Assembly (NCBI GenBank): GCA_007123515.1
Contig: SKKY01000018.1
Span: 1 to 40,573 of the forward strand
From: Clostridia bacterium
Lineage (GTDB): Bacteria; Bacillota; Peptococcia; Peptococcales; SKKY01
Reading direction: 5' to 3'
DNA length: 40,573 bases
A program made the translations under genes and the position numbers. The notes below the pieces were generated by a model. That model did no database searches. It was not told the origin of the DNA and worked only from the letters and a program-made list of their open reading frames with translations. This document shows positions 6,090-13,466 of the stretch, in pieces; position 1 is the stretch's first letter; each line of letters starts with the position of its first letter.

Positions 6090-7586
6090 CTATCCGTCTA
6101 TTTCATCTTCGTTATATGCATCATCGAACTCCACCTGATCTCTGACCCAGACAGAAACCTGACCACCGTTACAGGGAAAGACACCATTGCCATCCTTATC
6201 AATAGTGACTTTATCAGTCCGGTTCCCGGCGTAATCGGCATAACTAGCACCTTGATTGATGGAACCAACGTTCATTTGTTTTTCTCCACCTTCGCCATTA
6301 CTCATGACAACCGCACAACCATAAGGATGCTCTTCATCACCCATCCGAACCCAGCCGATGATATTATTGTGATCAAAATAGTCCACCTCTTCGCCATAGG
6401 CATGACGAGTCCGCAGATACAGTAATGCATCTATCATTTCCCGCTGCCCTTCAATGGGCTCCGGAGACTTGATGCCATAGTAATCTCCAAAGAATATACA
6501 CGGGTATCCGTCCCGACGGAGCAGGATCAGTGCATAGGCTAACGGCTTAAACCAGGGTTCAAGCCAGGACTGCAGAGCCTGTGTCGGCTGAGAGTCATGG
6601 TTGTCTACAAAGGTCACCGCATAATCCGGATGTTCCCGGACCAGTGTTCCTTCAAAGATTTTGCTCATATCGTATTGATCACCGGAATAACTGGCCATAT
6701 ACATATTAAAATGAAGTTTCACATCAAACAAATCCATCTCGTAGTCAGTGTTTTCCAGATAGTTGTTGATCTCTTCTGTCTCCTGACTCCAGTATTCCCC
6801 CACTGCATAGAAATCTTTGCGGTATTCACGTTTGATTTTCCGGACGAGGTCACGCACAAAATAGTCATTGATGTGCTTAACTGCATCAAAGCGGAAACCA
6901 TCCACACCCGTCTCATTGACAAACCAAATGGCCCAGTTTCCTATCTCCTTCACCACATCGTCAGATCTGAAATCAATATTATTAAACATAAGGTAGTCAA
7001 AATTTCCCTTTTCATAATTGACTCCATCTGACCACTCTTTGTTACTGCCTTCGATCATGTAAATGGCACGTTTACTATTTCTCGCATTGAAATCAACTCC
7101 GGAGAAATGGATCCACCTCCACTTAAATGAAGAATACTGATCACCGCGTCCCGGGAAGGTGAATTTTGTCCAGGCATCAATTTCGTAGGCTTCTGAAATC
7201 GCTTTTGTTCGATCGGAAGGATCCATTTCCCTTACCATAAACGTCTCTTTTTCATCACCATTAGCTTTATGGTTTAAGACTACATCGGCGTATACCTGTA
7301 TCCCATGCTCATGAAGCACACGAATGGCTTCCAGAAGTTCTTCCTTTGATCCATACTTAGTTTCGACCGATCCCTTTTGATCAAATTCACCCAGGTCGTA
7401 AAGATCATAAGTGCCGTAGCCTGCATCAAAGGGTGAAGTAGCCTTGAATACCGGAGGGATCCAGACACTGGTGGTACCCAGCTTTTTCAGATGCCCGGCT
7501 TCCTCTTTCAAATGGACCCAAAGTTGATTATCAAGACCCTCCATATACCATTCAAAATATTGAAACATAATTCCGTTTTGAGCCAC
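6090..7586 (-). CDS. cytoplasmic alpha-amylase, GH13 family
   Basis: A 498-aa enzyme that hydrolyses internal alpha-1,4 bonds of glucans or maltodextrins. There is no signal peptide, so it acts in the cytoplasm, probably on stored glycogen or imported dextrins. GH13 conserved regions are visible: DVVLNHK (101-107), GFRFDAVKH with nucleophile Asp234, GEYW with acid/base Glu264, and FVDNHD with Asp331. The start QYFEWYMEG and the overall layout fit the liquefying/E. coli AmyA-like subfamily GH13_5. The tail (DDAYNEDEIDG) is an acidic extension past domain C. The GTG start at 7586 has only a weak GGCGGG site; an ATG six codons in (7568) is an alternative. It has no operon partners, and no clear terminator lies before the antitoxin promoter. 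Confidence 0.92.
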   Translation of the reverse strand: MAQNGIMFQYFEWYMEGLDNQLWVHLKEEAGHLKKLGTTSVWIPPVFKATSPFDAGYGTYDLYDLGEFDQKGSVETKYGSKEELLEAIRVLHEHGIQVYADVVLNHKANGDEKETFMVREMDPSDRTKAISEAYEIDAWTKFTFPGRGDQYSSFKWRWIHFSGVDFNARNSKRAIYMIEGSNKEWSDGVNYEKGNFDYLMFNNIDFRSDDVVKEIGNWAIWFVNETGVDGFRFDAVKHINDYFVRDLVRKIKREYRKDFYAVGEYWSQETEEINNYLENTDYEMDLFDVKLHFNMYMASYSGDQYDMSKIFEGTLVREHPDYAVTFVDNHDSQPTQALQSWLEPWFKPLAYALILLRRDGYPCIFFGDYYGIKSPEPIEGQREMIDALLYLRTRHAYGEEVDYFDHNNIIGWVRMGDEEHPYGCAVVMSNGEGGEKQMNVGSINQGASYADYAGNRTDKVTIDKDGNGVFPCNGGQVSVWVRDQVEFDDAYNEDEIDG

Positions 7587-7605
7587 CTATTATTCCCGCC
7601 TTTCC

Positions 7606-7664
7606 ATTATAATCATAATAAAACCACCTACTGACAAAAATCTTTATTATCATAAATAGGTGGT
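7606..7664 (-). promoter_or_regulatory. upstream region of the amylase: -10-like element and an inverted repeat
   Basis: On the - strand ACCACCTA (7664-7657) and TAGGTGGT (7630-7623) form an 8-bp dyad with a 26-base gap. It is followed by TTTATTATG and a TATAAT at 7611-7606. The dyad could be a weak terminator of the 23-aa gene upstream or an operator for the amylase. TTGTCA stands 20 bases from TATAAT, which is too wide for a standard promoter. Confidence 0.35.
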
Positions 7665-7708
7665 CATATATTTGATGAATTACTCTTGGTAAATCGCCGC
7701 GTTCTTTT

Positions 7709-7780
7709 TTAAATTAAGTTAAAAAACCAAAGAATCACTAATACAACCAATATGGTTCCAATTATACCTAAGCCTCTCAT
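7709..7780 (-). CDS. 23-residue single-span membrane peptide
   Basis: A very short gene: ATG at 7780, 23 codons, TAA at 7711-7709. The product is almost entirely hydrophobic after MRGLG (IIGTILVVLVILWFF), so it should be a single membrane helix. AAAGGAG at 7789-7795 sits 8 bases before the ATG, as strong as any site in the window, which is the main reason to call it real. It resembles, in character only, the small lmo0937-like membrane peptides of Firmicutes. It lies 83 bases after the sulfur operon and may be a late member of it or independent. Function is unknown. Confidence 0.55.
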   Translation of the reverse strand: MRGLGIIGTILVVLVILWFFNLI

Positions 7781-7862
7781 AGTAACTTCTCCTTTCAAAT
7801 AATAATAGTTGTTACCGTAATTATCATTACCTGGTTCGTTTTAGCAGGATATGCTTAATTTG

Positions 7863-8408
7863 CTAATGGATTAGCATCAAAATCACACTAAAAAAAACAG
7901 CCAGGGGAATGGTTACTTTCAATGGATGACCTTTAATCGCATCAAATTGTGACACTTCACTATGCTGATCTAGTGTAAGCCACTTTTTTTCTTTTAACAT
8001 CGGAAATAACAGAGCAAAAATAGCTGATCCGGCCAGCATTCCTATTACTCCCCCTGTCAAAGCATCAAGATATCCATTACCAACAGCGCCGGCAACCGTT
8101 CCAGGGCAATAACCTAATATCCCGAATCCGACCCCAAAAATTAAACCACCGATCACTGAATTTTTAATCGATCCTGACTTTGCTTTTACTTCAATAATCC
8201 CCATTGGTTTAAGAATGCTGATCCCAAGCATCGTAACGATGATTGCCGTCAGGATTACCTGGATCACCGTAAAATCGATCAGTCTCAACTGCCCTACAAT
8301 CACATCATATTTTGTGACTCCGCCTTTTTGAAGCAGAAAACCAAAGGCAAACCCAATCAGTAATCCAAAAAATAACTGCAGCGACTTATTGTTATGATAT
8401 ATTTTCAT
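7863..8408 (-). CDS. YeeE/YedE-family membrane protein (half-transporter, second gene)
   Basis: A 181-aa polytopic membrane protein of the sulfur-transport YeeE/YedE type. Hydrophobic spans occur near 12-28, 45-65, 85-105, 118-137 and 160-179. A conserved GYCPGT motif with a cysteine lies in the third block; cysteines of this kind relay thiosulfate through TsuA-type channels in known members. It is shorter than full-length YeeE and pairs with the upstream gene, which carries the other half. GAGGTGG stands just before the ATG. The gap to the upstream partner is 12 bases. The likely cargo is thiosulfate or another reduced sulfur anion; PmpA/B-type roles remain possible. Confidence 0.85.
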   Translation of the reverse strand: MKIYHNNKSLQLFFGLLIGFAFGFLLQKGGVTKYDVIVGQLRLIDFTVIQVILTAIIVTMLGISILKPMGIIEVKAKSGSIKNSVIGGLIFGVGFGILGYCPGTVAGAVGNGYLDALTGGVIGMLAGSAIFALLFPMLKEKKWLTLDQHSEVSQFDAIKGHPLKVTIPLAVFFSVILMLIH

Positions 8409-8420
8409 CTTTTTCCACCT

Positions 8421-8933
8421 CTATATCCCATAGATAAGGAACGCCACAGCGATTCCACCTATAAAAAATCCTATCGCTGCTACCCAGCTTAGCACCGATA
8501 ATTGACTCGTTCCACTGATCCCATGGCCACTGGTGCACCCATTGGCCCATCTTGATCCGATACCTAAAAAGATTCCGCCAATCAAGGCCGCAACAAAACG
8601 CAATGGGAAACTTCCCGATATTTCATTTTCCCACATCGGCGGGATGGCTTGTGATCCAAAATCTCCGGATAATTGTGCTGACACAAAGGCGCCGATAACA
8701 ATTCCGAATAACAGCATCATACCCCAATCTACTTCCGGTTTGTTTTTCTGGTAGTACTCATTTTTATCGACTTTTTCTTTGTTGAACGTTTTAACAAAAT
8801 AACCACTAGCTTTAACGAAGCTTGTCGAAGCTCCAAGAGGCTTTTTTGATATCACCATTGCTGTAATGTTTAGCAATCCAATCAGAACGCCAACTAAATA
8901 AGGGGACCACCTTTCAAGCATTAATAATTCCAT
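8421..8933 (-). CDS. YeeE/YedE-family membrane protein (half-transporter, first gene)
   Basis: A 170-aa membrane protein and probable partner of the following gene. The diagnostic block is GSRWANGCTSGHGISG, with the conserved cysteine and GHG loop of the YeeE/YedE sulfur transporters. Hydrophobic spans lie near 10-28, 71-88, 112-125 and 145-168, with a hydrophilic loop around 45-68. AGGAGG sits 9 bases before the ATG. It comes 19 bases after the SLC13 transporter gene, so it belongs to the same operon as the persulfide dioxygenase, which supports a sulfur-compound cargo. Confidence 0.87.
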   Translation of the reverse strand: MELLMLERWSPYLVGVLIGLLNITAMVISKKPLGASTSFVKASGYFVKTFNKEKVDKNEYYQKNKPEVDWGMMLLFGIVIGAFVSAQLSGDFGSQAIPPMWENEISGSFPLRFVAALIGGIFLGIGSRWANGCTSGHGISGTSQLSVLSWVAAIGFFIGGIAVAFLIYGI

Positions 8934-8952
8934 CGTTCTGTTCCTCCTTTTT

Positions 8953-10740
8953 TTACAGATAAAAGAAATAAATCATCGTTACCGATACCACTAAAAAGAT
9001 TATTGTCATTAGACTTCCGGCCCGAATAAATTCCTGGTTACTGTATTTCCCGGGCGTCTTGATATAGGCATTAACCTGATGAGTTGGGATAATAAAAGAA
9101 TTCGAGGCCGATATCGCAACAAGAAGGGCCAGGGATCTCGGATCAATGTCGATCCCGGAAGACATGGCTACAACTATGGGTACCAAGAGCACGGTGGCTG
9201 CTACATTAGACATGAATAATGAGAAAAAGGATGTCACGATTCCAATCACTAACAGGAATAAAAACACCGGCCACTCAGAAATCAGTCCCATCATCAAATC
9301 TGCACTTAAAGCCGCTGCCCCGCTTTTTTCGAAAGCCGTTCCCAGAGGAATTAATCCAGCCAGCAAAAAAACAGTACGCCAGTCAACAGCCCGGTACAGT
9401 TCATCTTTAGCAACGGCTCCACTGGCTACCATGAGCATAGCTCCGGTTAAAAAGCTTAATGGTAATGAAAAACCTGCGATAACTAATCCCATGGCTAAAG
9501 CCAAAGAGAGTAACGCAAAATATTTTCTATATTTTCCAACTTGCTCTTTAACGGGACGCACATCGGTAATCACAAAAAAGTCCCGGGAATCTTTAATCTT
9601 TTTAATATCTTCCCATTTTCCAAATACAATAATCTGCAGTCCTGCCTCAAGAGGTCTTTCAATACACTCAAGGCGTTCACCTTCTGGACTGATATAGATA
9701 ATAGGTTCCACTTTAAAGTTTTTTCTAAGCGCAATTTCTTCCAGGGTTTTACCTTTGACCTGCGATTTAGGTGGAACGATCATCTCGGCAAATCCAGCTA
9801 CTTCTTCATTTTGTAATTCCTGGAACACATCCAGGAATGATTTTTTATCCAGTTTATACTCTGTGCAAAATTTATCAATATCTTTAACATCACCAAAAAC
9901 GGCGATTCTCTGGGAATGACTGAATTTTGTTTTTCGCCAGGGTGAATAGGTAATGCTGTCCGAGTCCCAGATCGCTAAAATGTGTATTTTCTTTTCTCCC
10001 CACAAACTGATTTCTTCAATATTTTTTCCAATAAGCGGACTGTCTTTGGTGATTTCGATTTCATAGACACTTTTTGGGAGTTGGTAAAGATTCAGCACAG
10101 AATCTTCTTGCTGAACGGATTCTTCCTTCGTTTCTGAAGCAAAGAAGTTCCTGAAAAAATAAAAGTAGAGTAACCCTGAACCAAGTAAGACCAGCCCGAC
10201 CGGAGTTACGCTGAATAAATGGAAAGGATCATGGCCGCGCTCTCCTAGCAGATCATTTAAAATAATTAGCGGGCCGGAAGCAATCATGGTCAGTGTCCCC
10301 CCCAGAATACCGGCGAATCCCATTGGCATCAAAAATTTTTTTGAATTAGCGCCCATACTTCTGCTGATTTTTTTGGCAACCGGCAAAAACAAGGCAACGG
10401 CTCCAATGTTTTGCATAAAAGATGAGATGATACCAACGGTTCCTGAAATATAGGTCACCGCTTTATTCTCTTCATTGCCTGCCTTTTGGGTAATTAAAAG
10501 GGCGACAGCGTCCATCGCCCCGGATTTTTCAATTCCATAACCCATGATCATCACAGCAATCACCGTAATGACTGCATTTGATGATAATCCGGAAAAAGCT
10601 TCCTCTACCGTAATCACATTTGTCCAGGGCAAAAGAATCATAATCAGAATCGCCGTTAAATCAGATCTTATTTTTTCTGTTGAAAATAGAATAATCGCCA
10701 TTACCAGAATCACAAATGAAACAACGATATCATAAGTCAT
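8953..10740 (-). CDS. SLC13/DASS-family anion transporter with two RCK-C domains
   Basis: A 595-aa membrane transporter. The first transport half is residues 1-200 (FMQNIGAVALFLP, about 108-120). Two cytoplasmic TrkA-C/RCK-C domains follow at about 222-300 and 313-390, and the second half carries FSLFMSNVAATVLLVP and NSFIIPTHQVN. This layout is shared by sulfate, sulfite, taurine and other divalent-anion carriers. The RCK-C pair probably gates transport in response to a cytosolic ligand. The gene starts 18 bases after the CstB-like gene. That position suggests sulfite or thiosulfate, the products of persulfide oxidation, as substrate, in the way TauE serves the staphylococcal cst operon. That substrate is inferred from context. 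Confidence 0.85.
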   Translation of the reverse strand: MTYDIVVSFVILVMAIILFSTEKIRSDLTAILIMILLPWTNVITVEEAFSGLSSNAVITVIAVMIMGYGIEKSGAMDAVALLITQKAGNEENKAVTYISGTVGIISSFMQNIGAVALFLPVAKKISRSMGANSKKFLMPMGFAGILGGTLTMIASGPLIILNDLLGERGHDPFHLFSVTPVGLVLLGSGLLYFYFFRNFFASETKEESVQQEDSVLNLYQLPKSVYEIEITKDSPLIGKNIEEISLWGEKKIHILAIWDSDSITYSPWRKTKFSHSQRIAVFGDVKDIDKFCTEYKLDKKSFLDVFQELQNEEVAGFAEMIVPPKSQVKGKTLEEIALRKNFKVEPIIYISPEGERLECIERPLEAGLQIIVFGKWEDIKKIKDSRDFFVITDVRPVKEQVGKYRKYFALLSLALAMGLVIAGFSLPLSFLTGAMLMVASGAVAKDELYRAVDWRTVFLLAGLIPLGTAFEKSGAAALSADLMMGLISEWPVFLFLLVIGIVTSFFSLFMSNVAATVLLVPIVVAMSSGIDIDPRSLALLVAISASNSFIIPTHQVNAYIKTPGKYSNQEFIRAGSLMTIIFLVVSVTMIYFFYL

Positions 10741-10758
10741 AATCCTTTACTCCCCGAT

Positions 10759-12114
10759 TTATTTTTGTAAAGCCGCCAGCATTCTGACTCCACCGGTGAT
10801 CACTAGTGAAACGTATCCTTTCATAGTCAGATAGGATGCCGCTATTGTAGCCCGTTCACCCGATCCGCAAAGAATATAGATCGGCTTTTCTTTTGAAACC
10901 ATTGGCAGGCATTCGCTGATCCGCTGTAATGGCAGATTAATACGATTGTATTCCGGATCTTGTGGTTCAATTTCTTCATTTTTCCGGATATCCAGCAAGG
11001 TATAGCTGTCATCTTCAGGAAATTCACTGAATTTTTTACCATTGATTGTTGGCATTTTTTCGAGTTCATAACCATATTCTTCCCATTTTTTACAGGCATT
11101 CGGAAGGTATCCAATGAGGTTATCAAATCCGGTCCGACGGCAGTACCAGTAGAGTTCATCCACATCGCCCTCATTTCCATCGATAGCAAATACAATTTTT
11201 TGTTCAGGTGAGTAGATCGCACCAAGGAATGTAGAGATGTTGTCTTTAGACATAAAGATGGAACCCGGAATATGTCCTCCGAAATGCGCTTCTTTAGAAC
11301 GAACATCAAGAAGAAGAACATCATCCATCATTTCCCGGACTTCTTCAACTGTCAATGGATTTAAGACAACTTCCTCGCCAACAAAAGGAGCGCCTTTAAC
11401 ATTTAGAACTTCCATCGTTTCAAAGTACTGAGGCTTAATCCGCATTCTCCCAAAGGTTTCTATAAATTCTTCTTTGGAGTTAACTTGTAAAGCTATATTA
11501 TGCCTTCTTTCATAAGCCATCGTTGATACCGGACGATCATCCATGCTGATTCCACAAGCTGATCCCGGCCCATGTGCGGGAAATACCAGAACATCATCTC
11601 CAAGAGGCATCAATTTTTCAAAGATACTATCATACAAAAGACCCGTCATTTTTTCAAGATTTTCTTTTCCGTAAAAATCTGTGCGGCCTAGGTCGCCCAT
11701 AAACAAACAATCTCCTGTAAAGACCAGGTACGGCTGCGCTTTACCTTTTTCATAAACGGCGTAACTCATGTGGCCTAACGTATGACCTGGTGTGTGAACA
11801 GCTTTTATGGTAATCGAACCTATTTGCACTGTATGTCCGTCACTGATTTTCTCTCCATAGACATATCCGAGATCTTCATAACCTGAAATATAAATCCGGG
11901 CACCGGTTTTAGCCTGCAATTCCATCGACCCGATTATATAGTCTTCATTACGATGCGTTTCAAAAATATGGCTGATTTTCATACCTGCCTCACGGGCCTC
12001 CTTCATATAGACCCCAACATCACGCATTGGATCAATCACAGCAATTTCATTACCATCACCAACCATGTATGAAAAATGAGACAATCCTTCTGTTTCAAAC
12101 TTTTTAAAAAACAT
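10759..12114 (-). CDS. CstB-like persulfide dioxygenase-rhodanese fusion
   Basis: A 451-aa enzyme predicted to oxidise persulfides to sulfite and combine it with sulfane sulfur to give thiosulfate. The N-terminal metallo-beta-lactamase domain (about 1-230) carries THRNEDY with His54, HTPGHT with His111, FTGD with Asp135 and PAHG. His54, His111 and Asp135 match the 2-His-1-Asp iron site of ETHE1-type dioxygenases. The usual second histidine of THxHxD is Asn56, a variant I recall in related MBL-rhodanese proteins. A rhodanese-like domain (about 260-350) has Asp in the active loop (AIDGNEGD), so it is a pseudo-rhodanese. The last domain has LCGSGERA with Cys416. The order and length match staphylococcal CstB. 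AGGAGG precedes the ATG. It is the first gene of the sulfur operon. Confidence 0.85.
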   Translation of the reverse strand: MFFKKFETEGLSHFSYMVGDGNEIAVIDPMRDVGVYMKEAREAGMKISHIFETHRNEDYIIGSMELQAKTGARIYISGYEDLGYVYGEKISDGHTVQIGSITIKAVHTPGHTLGHMSYAVYEKGKAQPYLVFTGDCLFMGDLGRTDFYGKENLEKMTGLLYDSIFEKLMPLGDDVLVFPAHGPGSACGISMDDRPVSTMAYERRHNIALQVNSKEEFIETFGRMRIKPQYFETMEVLNVKGAPFVGEEVVLNPLTVEEVREMMDDVLLLDVRSKEAHFGGHIPGSIFMSKDNISTFLGAIYSPEQKIVFAIDGNEGDVDELYWYCRRTGFDNLIGYLPNACKKWEEYGYELEKMPTINGKKFSEFPEDDSYTLLDIRKNEEIEPQDPEYNRINLPLQRISECLPMVSKEKPIYILCGSGERATIAASYLTMKGYVSLVITGGVRMLAALQK

Positions 12115-12137
12115 AAATGTTACCTCCTAAAATTTTT

Positions 12138-12156
12138 AAGATACTTGTGTATCCTT
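12138..12156 (-). promoter_or_regulatory. inverted repeat upstream of the sulfur operon, possible operator
   Basis: AAGATAC-TTGT-GTATCCTT is an imperfect dyad with perfect GATAC/GTATC arms. It lies 24-42 bases before the CstB-like gene. Its position and ATAC/GTAT arms recall CsoR/CstR-type operators, but the G-rich core of those sites is missing and no regulator gene is nearby. I cannot assign a clear -35/-10 pair around it. Confidence 0.35.
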
Positions 12157-12480
12157 ACCCATATTACTTTCCATTAAATCTTCTTGTTTTTTTAGGGAAT
12201 TATTTTAGAGAAATCAATACGTTATAATTTGTATTTGAGAAGCAATTCTTTAGGATTATGGCAATAATCATCTGGACATCTGGCTAACCGATCCTAATGT
12301 TCGTCCGCACTTTTTACGCATAATCTTCATAATCTGTATCGAGTGATTTGCTTTTCCCATTGGCTCTTCCTGCTTCTGTTTCATTGAACCCAGCAGAGTT
12401 TTAAATCCAGATTTTTGTCCGCACTCACTCAATCAGTTGAAAAAGGGGCCACTTACTCTTGATTTCTTTGCCGTGATAAT
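12157..12480. other. gene-free stretch, possible decayed mobile element
   Basis: No supported gene lies in these bases. Both strands carry only short open frames, the longest encoding about 38 residues on the - strand (near MKQKQEEPMGKANHS) without a ribosome site. GTCCGCAC occurs twice in the same orientation (12304-12311 and 12417-12424), and GGGGCCACTT stands close to the second copy. The look is of an eroded insertion sequence, but no transposase motif survives, so this is a guess. Confidence 0.3.
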
Positions 12481-12489
12481 ATGCGAATT

Positions 12490-12546
12490 TTTTTCAAAAA
12501 GAAAAACCCACCTATCAATACAAATAAATGTATCAATAAGTGGGTT
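12490..12546 (-). terminator. intrinsic terminator of tmRNA
   Basis: AAACCCAC (12504-12511) pairs with GTGGGTTT (12539-12546), with extra AT-rich pairing in the loop. Reading on the - strand it is followed by TTTTCTTTTTGAAAAAAATT. It begins four bases after the tmRNA CCA end. Confidence 0.8.
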
Positions 12547-12550
12547 TATT

Positions 12551-12901
12551 TGGTGGAGGTGAGGGGAATCGAACCCCTGTCCGAAAGACCAGTTCCAAAA
12601 GCTTCTACGAGTGTAGCTTGTAATTTAAATTTCCCGCTGCACACTCCTACAAGCAGGATTGCACATTGGTATCTCTGTTAATGTTCCTGTCGGTTACAGA
12701 GAAGTTACCGACAGGTAGCCTGTTAAAGTGACCTTTTGTCTTCAGCCACAGGCATACTGAAGGAAAAGGTTAGCATGCTCTAGGCAGCTAAAGCGTAATC
12801 GTTTTTAGCGTTTAATTTAGTTTGCACCGTTTAACGAGCTAATGCAACCTCGACTCGCTACTTGAGGTTCCGTTGCCCCCCGTCGAAACCATTACACCCC
12901 C
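12551..12901 (-). ncRNA. ssrA: transfer-messenger RNA (tmRNA)
   Basis: A 351-base RNA that rescues stalled ribosomes. The 5' end GGGGGTG (12901-12895) pairs with CACCTCC before an encoded CCA (12553-12551), forming the alanine-type acceptor stem with a G-T wobble. The T-arm carries GGTTCGATTCCCC close to the 3' end, and TTTCGACGGGG sits near the 5' end as in other tmRNAs. The tag frame most likely begins at GCT (12809-12807) and encodes AKNDYALAA, ending at TAG (12782-12780); the ALAA end is the usual degradation signal. The exact resume codon is inferred. It lies 23 bases from smpB, its protein partner. Confidence 0.95.
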
Positions 12902-12923
12902 ATGTTATAAAACGCTAAGGGTA

Positions 12924-13370
12924 TTATCTTGCTTTTAATGCTTTATCAATTTCTCTTTTTGCATCTTTTTCTTTTTGCACAGCACGTTTATCATGCAGCT
13001 TTTTACCTTGGGCCAGAGCAATTTCTACCTTCACTTTTCCGCGATTAAAATATATTTTGGTCGGAATTAAGGTTAAGCCTTTTTCTTTAATTTTGCCAAG
13101 AAGCCGCATGATCTCCCTTTTGTGCATTAACAGCTTTCTTTTACGGGTTGGATCTACATTATATATACTGCCTTGTTCATAGGGACTAATGTGCATGTTG
13201 TATAAAAATAATTCCCCATTATCAATCTGAGCATAACTGTCTGTTAAATTGGCACGGCCGGCTCGAAGTGATTTTACCTCAGTACCGACTAGAGCAATTC
13301 CTGCTTCAAATTTTTCCAGAAGATAATAATCGTGTCTGGCTTTTCTGTTATCTACAATTATTTTACTCAT
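12924..13370 (-). CDS. smpB: SmpB, tmRNA-binding protein
   Basis: A 148-aa protein needed to bring tmRNA to stalled ribosomes. Family blocks are clear: NRKARHDYYLLEKFEAGI, GTEVKSLRAGRANL, the MHISPYEQG loop, KREIMRLLGK and a lysine-rich tail (KKLHDKRAVQKEKDAKREI) that enters the mRNA channel. Length is typical. The ribosome site (AGGGTG) is modest. It is separated from rnr by a terminator at 13388-13410 and sits directly before ssrA, the classic rnr-smpB-ssrA order. Confidence 0.97.
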   Translation of the reverse strand: MSKIIVDNRKARHDYYLLEKFEAGIALVGTEVKSLRAGRANLTDSYAQIDNGELFLYNMHISPYEQGSIYNVDPTRKRKLLMHKREIMRLLGKIKEKGLTLIPTKIYFNRGKVKVEIALAQGKKLHDKRAVQKEKDAKREIDKALKAR

Positions 13371-13387
13371 AATAACACCCTTCGATG

Positions 13388-13410
13388 AAAAAGTGCCCGA
13401 ATACGGGCAC
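13388..13410 (-). terminator. intrinsic terminator between rnr and smpB
   Basis: On the - strand GTGCCCG-TATT-CGGGCAC is a 7-bp GC-rich stem with a four-base loop, followed by TTTTTC. Some readthrough probably supplies smpB. Confidence 0.8.
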
Positions 13411-13466
13411 CTATTTGCTGTTAGCTAATTATATCACTATTCCGCCCAAAGGTCAACAAAGGTCAA

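Noticed and set aside
6597..7031. 144-residue open frame on the + strand
   Set aside because: It lies wholly antisense to the alpha-amylase, has no ribosome site, and no recognisable motifs.
9146..9697. 183-residue open frame on the + strand
   Set aside because: Antisense to the SLC13 transporter; composition is rich in Ser, Thr, Pro and Ile as expected from the reverse of a membrane gene.
10842..11324. 160-residue same-strand alternative frame inside the CstB-like gene
   Set aside because: It is an out-of-frame reading of a gene whose metal-site and rhodanese motifs are intact; no ribosome site.
12481..12681. 66-residue open frame containing a VEVRGIEPLSERP stretch
   Set aside because: It is a reading across the antisense of the tmRNA T-arm and acceptor end, a common false gene call.
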